Below, piece by piece: positions 37,689 to 45,564 of a stretch of DNA of 64,000 nucleotides. The stretch covers positions 186,001 through 250,000 of the forward strand of contig NZ_JAQVBV010000001.1 in assembly GCF_028690125.1 (NCBI RefSeq), in the 5' to 3' direction. The stretch's first letter is position 1. Each line of letters begins with the position of its first letter. Under the pieces are notes generated by a model that was not told the DNA's origin, searched no databases, and saw only the letters and a list, made by a program, of their open reading frames with translations. Source of the stretch: Bacteroides sp. (GTDB lineage Bacteria; Bacteroidota; Bacteroidia; Bacteroidales; Bacteroidaceae). A program made the translations under genes and the position numbers.

Positions 37689-37712
37689 CATCGTTAGAAA
37701 AAATAAGATAGA

Positions 37713-39599
37713 ATGGATTTTAAGTACGACGTTATTGTAATTGGTGCCGGCCATGCGGGTTGTGAAGCAGCTGCAGCCGCAGCAAATCTTGGTTCTAAGA
37801 CTTGTCTCATCACAATGGACATGAATAAAATAGCCCAGATGAGTTGCAACCCGGCAGTAGGTGGAATAGCCAAAGGGCAAATAGTACGTGAAATAGATGC
37901 ACTTGGCGGGCAAATGGGACTGGTTACTGACGAAACAGCTATTCAGTTTCGAATCTTGAATCGTTCGAAAGGACCAGCTATGTGGAGTCCGCGTGCACAG
38001 TGTGACCGGGCCAAATTCATTTGGTCCTGGCGAGAGAAACTCGAGAACACTCCAAACCTTCATATTTGGCAAGATACAGTTTGCGAACTTCTCGTTGAAA
38101 ACGGAGAAGCCGTTGGATTAGTTACAGCTTGGGGCGTGACATTTAAAGCAAAATGTATAGTACTGACAGCGGGAACTTTCCTTAACGGACTCATGCACGT
38201 AGGTCGCCATCAACTTCCTGGCGGAAGAATGGCAGAACCAGCTTCCTACCGACTGACGGAATCTATCGCTCGTCATGGTATCACTTATGACAGAATGAAA
38301 ACGGGAACCCCAGTACGTATCGATGCACGCAGTGTTCATTTCGATCAGATGGAAACACAAGATGGTGAATGCGACTTTCATAAGTTTTCTTTCATGAATA
38401 CTAGTGTTCACCATTTAAAGCAATTGCAATGCTGGACGTGCTATACTAATGAAGAAGTACACCGGATTCTGCATGAAGGATTACCGGATTCTCCCCTATT
38501 CAATGGACAAATTCAAAGTATCGGTCCACGTTATTGTCCGAGTATAGAGACCAAGATCGTTACTTTCCCCGACAAAAATCAACACCAGTTATTTTTAGAG
38601 CCAGAAGGAGAAACAACTCAAGAGTTATATCTCAACGGATTTTCTTCTTCGCTCCCAATGGAGATTCAAATAGCAGCTTTAAAGAAAATCCCGGCATTCA
38701 AAGATTTGGTTATCTACCGTCCGGGATATGCTATCGAATACGATTATTTCGACCCCACTCAACTAAAACATACGTTGGAATCGAAAATAATTAAAAATTT
38801 GTTCTTTGCCGGGCAAGTGAACGGAACTACCGGATATGAAGAAGCAGGAGGACAGGGAACGATTGCTGGAATCAATGCACATATCAACTGCCATAGTGGA
38901 GAATCTTTCACACTAGCACGCGACGAAGCATATATTGGGGTATTGATCGACGATCTTGTAACCAAAGGTGTAGACGAACCGTACCGAATGTTCACTTCAC
39001 GGGCTGAATATCGAATTCTTCTTCGTATGGATGATGCGGATATGAGACTTACCGAACGGGCATACAAACTTGGATTGGCAAAGGAAGACCGTTATCAACT
39101 ACTCAAAAGTAAAAAAGAAGCAGTTGAACAAATCGTTTCTTTTGCACAAAATTATTCGATGAAACCAGCATTAATCAATGAATCATTGGATAAAATAGGA
39201 ACTACCCCCTTACGCCAAGGATGCAAATTAATCGAAATACTGAATCGTCCTCAGGTTACCATTGGAAATATTATGGAATCTATCCCTGCATTTCAAAGAG
39301 AGATAGATAAAGCAACCGCTCGACAATTAGATTGTAAAGAAGAGATTATAGAAGCAGCAGAAATACGAATTAAATATCAAGGTTATATTGATAGAGAACG
39401 TATGATTGCCGAAAAACTTGCTCGTCTGGAAAGTATTAAGATTAAAGGAAAGTTTGATTATGCTTCCATTCAGTCCCTTTCAACAGAAGCCCGCCAAAAG
39501 CTAGCTAAAATTGATCCGGAAACAATTGCCCAAGCAACCAGAATTCCGGGAGTATCACCAAGCGACATCAACGTATTACTAGTACTTTCAGGACGATAA
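37713..39599 (+). CDS. mnmG: tRNA uridine-5-carboxymethylaminomethyl modification enzyme MnmG (GidA)
   Basis: A 628-residue FAD- and NADH-dependent enzyme that, with MnmE, installs carboxymethylaminomethyl groups on wobble U34 of several tRNAs. Full length for the family. FAD-binding GAGHAGCEAAAAAA is at residues 9-22; conserved blocks CNPAVGGIAKGQ, PRAQCDRAKF, GGRMAEPASYRL, GRYCPSIE-like (GPRYCPSIE) and GYEEAGGQGTIAGINA are all present; the C-terminal helical domain that binds MnmE runs from about 550. It has its own promoter and is followed by a parS site and apt. In many bacteria this gene lies near the replication origin. Confidence 0.98.
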   Translation: MDFKYDVIVIGAGHAGCEAAAAAANLGSKTCLITMDMNKIAQMSCNPAVGGIAKGQIVREIDALGGQMGLVTDETAIQFRILNRSKGPAMWSPRAQCDRAKFIWSWREKLENTPNLHIWQDTVCELLVENGEAVGLVTAWGVTFKAKCIVLTAGTFLNGLMHVGRHQLPGGRMAEPASYRLTESIARHGITYDRMKTGTPVRIDARSVHFDQMETQDGECDFHKFSFMNTSVHHLKQLQCWTCYTNEEVHRILHEGLPDSPLFNGQIQSIGPRYCPSIETKIVTFPDKNQHQLFLEPEGETTQELYLNGFSSSLPMEIQIAALKKIPAFKDLVIYRPGYAIEYDYFDPTQLKHTLESKIIKNLFFAGQVNGTTGYEEAGGQGTIAGINAHINCHSGESFTLARDEAYIGVLIDDLVTKGVDEPYRMFTSRAEYRILLRMDDADMRLTERAYKLGLAKEDRYQLLKSKKEAVEQIVSFAQNYSMKPALINESLDKIGTTPLRQGCKLIEILNRPQVTIGNIMESIPAFQREIDKATARQLDCKEEIIEAAEIRIKYQGYIDRERMIAEKLARLESIKIKGKFDYASIQSLSTEARQKLAKIDPETIAQATRIPGVSPSDINVLLVLSGR

Positions 39600-39606
39600 G
39601 GAATGA

Positions 39607-39622
39607 CGTTTCACGTGAAACA
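39607..39622. other. parS centromere-like site (ParB binding), 15/16 match
   Basis: CGTTTCACGTGAAACA differs from the bacterial chromosomal parS consensus TGTTTCACGTGAAACA only at the first base. It lies in the 50-base gap between mnmG and apt. parS sites cluster near chromosome origins and load ParB for segregation; parA and parB themselves are not in this window. Confidence 0.82.
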
Positions 39623-39655
39623 AAAAATTTAAAGAAACAATATAAAATAATGATT

Positions 39656-40180
39656 ATGAGCAGAGAAACATTAATCAAAAGCATTCGTGAAATACCGAAT
39701 TTTCCTATACCGGGAATCTTATTCTACGATGTAACAACCCTGTTTAAAGATCCTTGGTGTTTGCAAGAATTATCCAATATCATGTTTGATATGTATAAGG
39801 ATAAAGGCATCACTAAAGTAGTAGGTATAGAATCAAGAGGTTTCATTATGGGGCCCATACTGGCCACTCGTTTAAATGCAGGATTTGTCCCCATTCGTAA
39901 GCCGGGAAAACTTCCTGCAGAAACGCTTGAAGAAAGCTATGATAAAGAATATGGCAAAGACACTGTACAAATTCATAAAGATGCGATTAACGAAAACGAT
40001 GTAATACTCCTACATGACGACCTACTGGCAACAGGAGGAACCATGAAAGCAGCTTGTGCACTCGTAAAACGGCTAAAGCCTAAAAAAGTATACGTAAACT
40101 TCATCATTGAGTTGAAAGATTTAAACGGGAAATCGATATTTGGAGATGATGTAGAAATTGAATCGGTATTGTCTTTATAA
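39656..40180 (+). CDS. apt: Adenine phosphoribosyltransferase
   Basis: A 174-residue cytoplasmic salvage enzyme that joins adenine to PRPP to make AMP. The PRPP-binding motif VILLHDDLLATGGTMKAAC is intact, as are the N-terminal IREIPNFPIPGILFYDVTTL and VGIESRGFIMGPILA segments. The start at 39656 (MSRETLIKSIREIP) matches the family; an ATG two codons earlier (39650) is also in frame. It follows mnmG by 56 bases with parS between and may be co-transcribed with it. Confidence 0.97.
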   Translation: MSRETLIKSIREIPNFPIPGILFYDVTTLFKDPWCLQELSNIMFDMYKDKGITKVVGIESRGFIMGPILATRLNAGFVPIRKPGKLPAETLEESYDKEYGKDTVQIHKDAINENDVILLHDDLLATGGTMKAACALVKRLKPKKVYVNFIIELKDLNGKSIFGDDVEIESVLSL

Positions 40181-40551
40181 ACTGATTATTTAGAAGTAGT
40201 ACATCATAATTAGTTTATAATATGGAAGAGTATTTGTCATCCAAAACGCAGTGAAGTATCTTCTCACTGTTGTTATTAAACAAAGAAGAGTTACTTAGCT
40301 ACCTTTTGTATGAGAGAAAGTATAAGCATAAATAATTTAATGTACTACTTATCTTCAGAAAATGAGCCACAGTAAATATAGGCAATCAGAGTATGCTCAG
40401 ACACAGATAACGCGAATGACAGGATATTGAATAATAAAGTTAATAACAAAGATCCGCGTCATCTACGTTATCCGCATCTTAATATTAGCATAAAAAAACT
40501 TTCAGCACATTTACTCTTCTTCTTATTTCATATGTTTCATTCCTAACGATT
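40181..40551. repeat. Gap before uvrC with degenerate dispersed repeat and REP-like inverted repeat
   Basis: 40236-40265 (GTCATCC...ACGCAGTGAAGTATCTTCTC) resembles the left arm of the element at 52691-52789. 40402-40425 (ACAGATAACGCGAATGACAGGAT) and 40452-40476 form an imperfect inverted repeat of the GATAACG/CGTTATC type often dispersed in Bacteroides genomes. No clear promoter box for uvrC was seen and there is no gene. Confidence 0.5.
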
Positions 40552-42384
40552 ATGAGTACAGATACAGCAAATTCAACCAACGAGTACCTAAAAGGTATTG
40601 TAGCAAATCTCCCTGAAAAGCCAGGTATTTATCAATATCTAAATACTGAAGGTACAATTATATACGTTGGAAAAGCTAAAAACTTAAAGAAAAGGGTATA
40701 TTCTTACTTTAGTAAAGAGCATGAGCCGGGAAAGACGCGGGTGTTGGTCAGCAAAATTGCTGATATTCGCTATATCGTGGTCAATTCGGAGGAAGATGCG
40801 TTACTACTGGAAAATAATCTGATAAAGAAATACAAGCCTCGTTACAATGTACTTTTGAAGGATGATAAGACCTATCCTTCTATCTGCGTGCAAAATGAAT
40901 ATTTCCCTCGGATTTTCAGAACAAGAAAGATTATCAGAAATGGATCTTCTTATTATGGTCCATATAGCCATATACCTTCCATGTATGCTTTACTCGATCT
41001 GATAAAGCACTTATACCCATTGAGAACCTGCAATTTAAATCTTACTCCAGAAAACATCAGGGCGGGAAAATTTAATGTCTGTTTGGAATATCATATCAAG
41101 AACTGTGCAGGACCCTGCGTCGGATTACAATCACAAGAAGATTATTTAAAAAACATCGATGAAATAAAAGAAATATTGAAAGGAAACACCCAAGATATTA
41201 GCCGTATACTCCTGGAAAAAATGCAAGAATTGGCAGGAGAAATGAAGTTTGAAGAGGCACAAAAGATGAAAGAGAAATATTTATTGATAGAAAACTACCG
41301 GTCGAAATCGGAGGTAGTAAGTTCTGTTTTACATAATATAGATGTCTTTTCTATTGAAGAAGACGGATCCAGCTCTGCTTTTATCAACTATCTGCATATC
41401 ACCAATGGTGCCATCAATCAAGCTTTCACCTTCGAATATAAGAAGAAACTGAATGAAACAAAAGAGGAGTTATTAACCCTTGGAATCGTTGAAATGCGGG
41501 AACGTTATAAGAGCCAATCACGGGAAATTATTATTCCGTTTGAACTGGATATAGAGCTCAATAATGTCGTTTTCACCATTCCTCAGCGTGGAGACAAGAA
41601 AAAGTTATTGGAACTTTCTATTTTGAACGTAAAACAATACAAAGCCGACCGCATGAAGCAGGCAGAGAAGTTGAATCCGGAACAGCGAAGTATGCGTTTG
41701 ATGAAAGAAATACAGCAAGAACTCCACTTAGACAGATTGCCGTTGCAGATTGAATGCTTCGATAACTCCAATATTCAAGGCTCAGATGCTGTTGCAGCGT
41801 GTGTTGTATTTAAGAAAGCCAAACCGTCAAAGAAGGATTACCGGAAATATAATATAAAAACAGTTGTAGGACCGGATGATTATGCTTCAATGAAGGAAGT
41901 GGTCAGAAGACGTTATCAACGCGCTATCGATGAACAGTCTCCACTTCCCGACCTGATTATCACCGATGGTGGTAAAGGGCAAATGGAAGTAGTCAGAGAG
42001 GTTATAGAGGAGGAATTAAAACTCGATATACCTATTGCAGGATTAGCCAAAGACAATCGCCACCGCACTTCAGAATTGCTGTTTGGTTTTCCACCACAGA
42101 CCATTGGAATTAAGCAGCAGAGTCCCCTATTCCGCCTGCTCACTCAGATACAGGATGAAGTACACCGCTTTGCAATTACTTTCCACCGGGATAAACGGAG
42201 CAAACGCCAGGTAGCATCAGTTTTAGACACCATCAAAGGCATTGGTGATAAAACAAAAACAATTTTATTGAAAGAGTTCAAGAGCGTAAAACGAATAAAA
42301 GAAGCATCTTTTGAGGATATTTCCGACATCATTGGCGAAGCAAAAGCCAGAATTGTAAAAGAGGGATTAAACCAAGAGTTGTAG
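40552..42384 (+). CDS. uvrC: Excinuclease ABC subunit C
   Basis: A 610-residue nucleotide-excision-repair nuclease that cuts on both sides of a UvrAB-marked lesion. The N-terminal GIY-YIG domain begins PGIYQYLNTEGTIIYVGKAKNLKKRV; the four-cysteine-type segment shows CNLNL...CLEYHIKNCAGPC; the UVR motif is at about 205-240; the RNase H-like C-terminal nuclease carries CFDNSNIQGSD and LIITDGGKGQ; and helix-hairpin-helix repeats end the protein (IKGIGDKTKTILL). Length is normal. The final codons and stop form one arm of a 9-bp hairpin (42373-42381 with 42388-42396). Confidence 0.98.
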   Translation: MSTDTANSTNEYLKGIVANLPEKPGIYQYLNTEGTIIYVGKAKNLKKRVYSYFSKEHEPGKTRVLVSKIADIRYIVVNSEEDALLLENNLIKKYKPRYNVLLKDDKTYPSICVQNEYFPRIFRTRKIIRNGSSYYGPYSHIPSMYALLDLIKHLYPLRTCNLNLTPENIRAGKFNVCLEYHIKNCAGPCVGLQSQEDYLKNIDEIKEILKGNTQDISRILLEKMQELAGEMKFEEAQKMKEKYLLIENYRSKSEVVSSVLHNIDVFSIEEDGSSSAFINYLHITNGAINQAFTFEYKKKLNETKEELLTLGIVEMRERYKSQSREIIIPFELDIELNNVVFTIPQRGDKKKLLELSILNVKQYKADRMKQAEKLNPEQRSMRLMKEIQQELHLDRLPLQIECFDNSNIQGSDAVAACVVFKKAKPSKKDYRKYNIKTVVGPDDYASMKEVVRRRYQRAIDEQSPLPDLIITDGGKGQMEVVREVIEEELKLDIPIAGLAKDNRHRTSELLFGFPPQTIGIKQQSPLFRLLTQIQDEVHRFAITFHRDKRSKRQVASVLDTIKGIGDKTKTILLKEFKSVKRIKEASFEDISDIIGEAKARIVKEGLNQEL

Positions 42385-42733
42385 CTTCAACTCTTGATCA
42401 GAAAGCGCTAGTTGATCATATAACTTTACATCATTAGACGTGGATTACACGAAACAGAATGTTTTAGTTCATCAAAAAGCCCTTAAATCGTGCAATCTGC
42501 GCCCAAAATTCATTATTCCCAAATTTATTGCATACACTAATTATGACAACACACTTACACCTTAAAATTAGTTTATAATATCTCTTATCCATATATATAC
42601 CAATTTCAATTCGATTTCGTCTATCAAATTCTTATATCAAACTGGTAGCTTGAAAATATTATTTTTCTAATTCCATCATTTTATCTTTCGAAATTTGTAA
42701 ATTTGCCTTTCGTAAACCTAACAAAAAGTATCA
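42385..42733. promoter_or_regulatory. Gap between uvrC and dtd; -7 box at 42698-42705
   Basis: TAAATTTG at 42698-42705 fits TAnnTTTG, 28 bases before the dtd ATG. Near the start, a hairpin overlapping the uvrC stop may help end that transcript, though it lacks a T-run. The rest (349 bases in all) holds nothing recognisable. Confidence 0.5.
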
Positions 42734-43186
42734 ATGAGAATAGTAATTCAACGTGTCAGTCATGCCTCAGTAACCATTGATGGAGATTGCAAGTCATCTA
42801 TCGGCAAAGGAATGCTGATTTTAGTTGGGATTGAAGAAGCTGACGGCCAGGAAGACATTGACTGGCTCTGCAAAAAGATAGTCAATCTGCGTATCTTTGA
42901 CGATGAAAATGGCATCATGAACAGATCTATTCTCGAAGATAGAGGTGAAATTTTAGTTATCAGCCAGTTTACTTTACACGCTTCTACCAAAAAAGGAAAC
43001 CGTCCTTCGTATATCAAAGCTGCCAAACCTGAGATCTCTATCCCACTCTACGAACAGTTCTGCAAAGATCTGAGCAATGCTTTAGGAAAAGAGATTGGCA
43101 CAGGTACTTTTGGGGCTGATATGAAAGTTGAACTTTTAAATAATGGTCCTGTTACTATATGTATGGATACCAAAAATAAAGAATAG
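42734..43186 (+). CDS. dtd: D-aminoacyl-tRNA deacylase
   Basis: A 150-residue proofreading enzyme that hydrolyses D-aminoacyl-tRNA (and Gly-tRNA-Ala), recycling misacylated tRNA. The start MRIVIQRVSHASVTIDG, the SQFTLHA motif and the NGPVTI motif (the Gly-cisPro-type active-site pair of DTD) are all present. First of three genes, followed by the MazG-like gene 67 bases on and deoC overlapping that. Confidence 0.97.
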   Translation: MRIVIQRVSHASVTIDGDCKSSIGKGMLILVGIEEADGQEDIDWLCKKIVNLRIFDDENGIMNRSILEDRGEILVISQFTLHASTKKGNRPSYIKAAKPEISIPLYEQFCKDLSNALGKEIGTGTFGADMKVELLNNGPVTICMDTKNKE

Positions 43187-43253
43187 AATCAACTATTAAT
43201 AGAAAGAGCTCATTTCTCTCTATCAATGATTCAACTATATAAACCACTACATT

Positions 43254-43592
43254 ATGACCCTTGAAGAAGCTCAAAAACAAGTAGACCAATGGATAAAAAC
43301 ATATGGCGTCCGCTACTTTAGCGAATTAACCAATATGGCAGTTCTGACCGAAGAGGTAGGAGAACTGGCACGCGTCATGGCTCGAAAATATGGTGATCAA
43401 TCCTTCAAAAAAGGCGAAAAAGACAACATTGATGAGGAAATAGCCGATGTTTTATGGGTGCTATTGTGTATTGCCAATCAAACTGGCGTCGATATCACAG
43501 ATGCCTTTCGGAAAAGCCTTGAAAAGAAAACAAAGAGAGACAATAAAAGACATATTAATAATCCAAAACTGAATGATCATGGAAGAGAATAA
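43254..43592 (+). CDS. MazG-like nucleotide pyrophosphohydrolase
   Basis: A 112-residue all-alpha NTP-PPase domain protein. LTEEVGELARVMARKYG and EEIADVLWVLLCIANQTGVD supply the EExxE and ExxD metal-binding acids of the MazG/dUTPase superfamily. It probably hydrolyses a (deoxy)nucleoside triphosphate, perhaps an aberrant one; the exact substrate is unknown. Its 3' end overlaps the deoC start by about 14-20 bases, indicating coupled translation and a shared role in nucleotide clean-up. Confidence 0.93.
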   Translation: MTLEEAQKQVDQWIKTYGVRYFSELTNMAVLTEEVGELARVMARKYGDQSFKKGEKDNIDEEIADVLWVLLCIANQTGVDITDAFRKSLEKKTKRDNKRHINNPKLNDHGRE

Positions 43593-44481
43593 CTCACAAC
43601 CTAGCAAGTATGAAACCGCTCTGGCGAAATACAATACAAACCTGAACGATGCAGATATACAAGCTCGTGTAGCTAATTTGATTGAAAAAAAAGTGCCGGA
43701 AAACAACACTGAAGAGGTCAAAAAACTTCTGTTCAACTGTATTGATCTGACCACACTAAACAGTACAGACAGCGACGAAAGCGTCATGCACTTTACTGAA
43801 AAAGTCAATCAGTTTGATAATGAGTTTCCTGATCTAAAGAATGTGGCAGCAATCTGTGTATATCCCAATTTTGCGGGTATCGTCAAAAACACATTGGAAG
43901 TAGATAGTGTCAGTATAGCCTGTGTATCAGGGGGATTCCCTTCCTCTCAGACTTTTATTGAAGTGAAAATTGCAGAAACTGCATTAGCTATTGCCGACGG
44001 TGCAGATGAAATTGACATCGTAATTTCTATAGGCGAATTCCTAAGTGGCGACTACGAAACAATGTGCGAAGAAATCCAAGAACTAAAAGAGACTTGCAAA
44101 GAGCATCACCTTAAAGTAATTCTCGAAACAGGTGCATTGAAAAACGCATCTAATATCAAAAAAGCTTCTATCCTATCCATGTATTCAGGTGCAGATTTCA
44201 TCAAGACATCAACTGGGAAACAACAACCTGCTGCTACCCCGGAAGCTGCTTATGTGATGTGCGAAGCTATTAAAGAATACTATCAGAAAACGGGTAATAA
44301 GATCGGATTTAAACCTGCTGGAGGTATCAATACTGTAAACGATGCACTCATTTATTACACTATCGTCAAAGAAATACTTGGCGAAGAATGGTTGAATAAC
44401 CATCTTTTCCGTTTAGGAACAAGCCGATTAGCCAATCTTCTGCTTTCGGACATTAAAGGAGAAGAGATTAAATTCTTCTAA
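43573..44481 (+). CDS. deoC: Deoxyribose-phosphate aldolase
   Basis: A 302-residue TIM-barrel class I aldolase that cleaves 2-deoxyribose-5-phosphate to glyceraldehyde-3-phosphate and acetaldehyde, in deoxynucleoside breakdown. The Schiff-base lysine sits in GADFIKTSTGK; the proton-relay acid lies in DGADEIDIVI; VILETGAL and GFKPAGGINT are conserved. The N-terminal 60 residues are an extension over the roughly 220-residue bacterial type, as in larger DeoC forms. The ATG at 43579 is an alternative start. A clear terminator follows (44503-44548). Confidence 0.97.
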   Translation: MIMEENNSQPSKYETALAKYNTNLNDADIQARVANLIEKKVPENNTEEVKKLLFNCIDLTTLNSTDSDESVMHFTEKVNQFDNEFPDLKNVAAICVYPNFAGIVKNTLEVDSVSIACVSGGFPSSQTFIEVKIAETALAIADGADEIDIVISIGEFLSGDYETMCEEIQELKETCKEHHLKVILETGALKNASNIKKASILSMYSGADFIKTSTGKQQPAATPEAAYVMCEAIKEYYQKTGNKIGFKPAGGINTVNDALIYYTIVKEILGEEWLNNHLFRLGTSRLANLLLSDIKGEEIKFF

Positions 44482-44502
44482 AAACTACATTAAAAATAGA
44501 AC

Positions 44503-44548
44503 TACCGCACTCTTTCGTATTCATGACGAAAGCTGTGCGGTATTTTTT
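44503..44548 (+). terminator. Rho-independent terminator after deoC
   Basis: ACCGCAC and GTGCGGT close a longer stem with inner CTTTCG/CGAAAG pairing, followed by ATTTTTT. It ends the dtd-MazG-deoC unit and insulates the RNA gene that follows. Confidence 0.85.
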
Positions 44549-44594
44549 ATTAATAAAAAATAAAGTTACTAATAAACTTATTTGTTTTTTTTAC

Positions 44595-44602
44595 TATCTT
44601 TG
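44595..44602 (+). promoter_or_regulatory. -7 promoter box (TATCTTTG) for the structured RNA
   Basis: TATCTTTG predicts a start near 44609, six bases before the first pairing segment of the rod-shaped RNA (TTACTG at 44615). This spacing is what a dedicated RNA promoter would give. Confidence 0.65.
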
Positions 44603-44608
44603 TAATAC

Positions 44609-44852
44609 ATTTAGTTACTGCATAAATAGATAACTATTTGAATTAGAGAACGTTTTATTTATTACCTACTCCTGGAATTCGGCAAAATCCTAAGTTATGA
44701 ACGGTAATAAGCAAACGGGTCTCACGCACCTTCACGTATACATTTTTGTTATATATCGAACGGAGCGTGGGACTGTTGCTTGTATCGTCATAACGGCTTG
44801 CCGAAGCCCCAGGAAAGATATCAAGTGACAGTTCTCACGCTTTTCAGTAAAA
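44609..44852 (+). ncRNA. Rod-shaped structured RNA, 6S RNA-like
   Basis: Seven segments pair in strictly nested order: TTACTG 44615/CAGTAA 44845; GAGAAC 44646/GTTCTC 44831; CCTGG 44671/CCAGG 44809; TTCGGCAA 44678/TTGCCGAA 44798; GTTATGA 44694/TCATAAC 44788; AAGCAA 44709/TTGCTT 44776; GTCTCACGC 44719/GCGTGGGAC 44765 (one G-U). Together they form one long hairpin with internal bulges of about 235 nt, the shape of 6S RNA, which binds the RNA polymerase holoenzyme. It has its own promoter, follows a terminator and has no ORF. A leader of the DUF1266 gene is the alternative. The 6S identity is inferred from shape, not sequence. Confidence 0.65.
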
Positions 44853-44883
44853 TCTATACCCTATTATAATAAGAAGTATATTG

Positions 44884-45564
44884 ATGAAAATGCATTTAAA
44901 AACCTTACGATTTAACTATAATCCCTTAAATCTGATTCTCAATGCAAAGAGAAAACAAGGATTACGTATCGGCTATATGCAAGCCATACTCGAAAACTTT
45001 TGCCTTAACAGCATAGAAACAGGAGTTCCCCAACAAGAAGTCATCAAGCTACTCGCCAATAAATTCAATTGTATCGACTCAAACTCCACTTACAGCCTAC
45101 TTGAATTTCTAATTAATGAAGGTGATAGAATATCTTATGCAATACAAACCCCCTTTCTACTATCAACAGACAATCTGAATGAGTTCGAAAAGATTATTCG
45201 CGATCGCTTTTTTGGAGTAGAACGATTCGTTCAACAGGGAAAAAACCTATATAACTTCGTAAAATATGCAGAGGAAAGAAGAGATCCGATCATATGGTTA
45301 AATGACCTGGAAAGAGGAATTATCGGATGCGACATGGGCTTATTAGTCACCATCGCCCGTGCAGCACACGAGAGCGGATATATCTCCAGAGAAGAGGCAT
45401 GGGAATACATCGAACAAGCAAATACATTGTGCAATGATATTCTTCACACACCAGAAGAGGTAGATAAAAGCTGCCTTATAGGAAGAGCTATAAAATCTGA
45501 TAGAATAGAGGACTGGGAACAATTAATTTTGTGTTATTCACTATTGAAAAAATACAGGAAATAA
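44884..45564 (+). CDS. DUF1266 domain protein
   Basis: A 226-residue protein without signal peptide. The DUF1266-like core is seen in WLNDLERGIIGCDMGLLVTIARAAHESGYISREEAWEYIEQA, the stretch that typifies these poorly known proteins. Function is unknown. The ATG at 44884 is preferred over the preceding TTG. It begins about 30 bases after the structured RNA and may share its transcript. Its stop codon (45562-45564) directly abuts the stop of the converging polyprenyl synthase gene, leaving no room for a separate terminator. Confidence 0.75.
   Translation: MKMHLKTLRFNYNPLNLILNAKRKQGLRIGYMQAILENFCLNSIETGVPQQEVIKLLANKFNCIDSNSTYSLLEFLINEGDRISYAIQTPFLLSTDNLNEFEKIIRDRFFGVERFVQQGKNLYNFVKYAEERRDPIIWLNDLERGIIGCDMGLLVTIARAAHESGYISREEAWEYIEQANTLCNDILHTPEEVDKSCLIGRAIKSDRIEDWEQLILCYSLLKKYRK

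Noticed and set aside
36230..37712. DnaA boxes for a replication origin
   Set aside because: No TTATNCACA match was found by eye on either strand; the nearest, GTTTTCACA near 37236, differs at the first base. Origin-proximal location is kept as inference only.
37086..37712. tRNA or riboswitch in the mnmG leader
   Set aside because: No cloverleaf, T-loop GTTCGAATC-type sequence or known aptamer core was seen here or in the other gaps.
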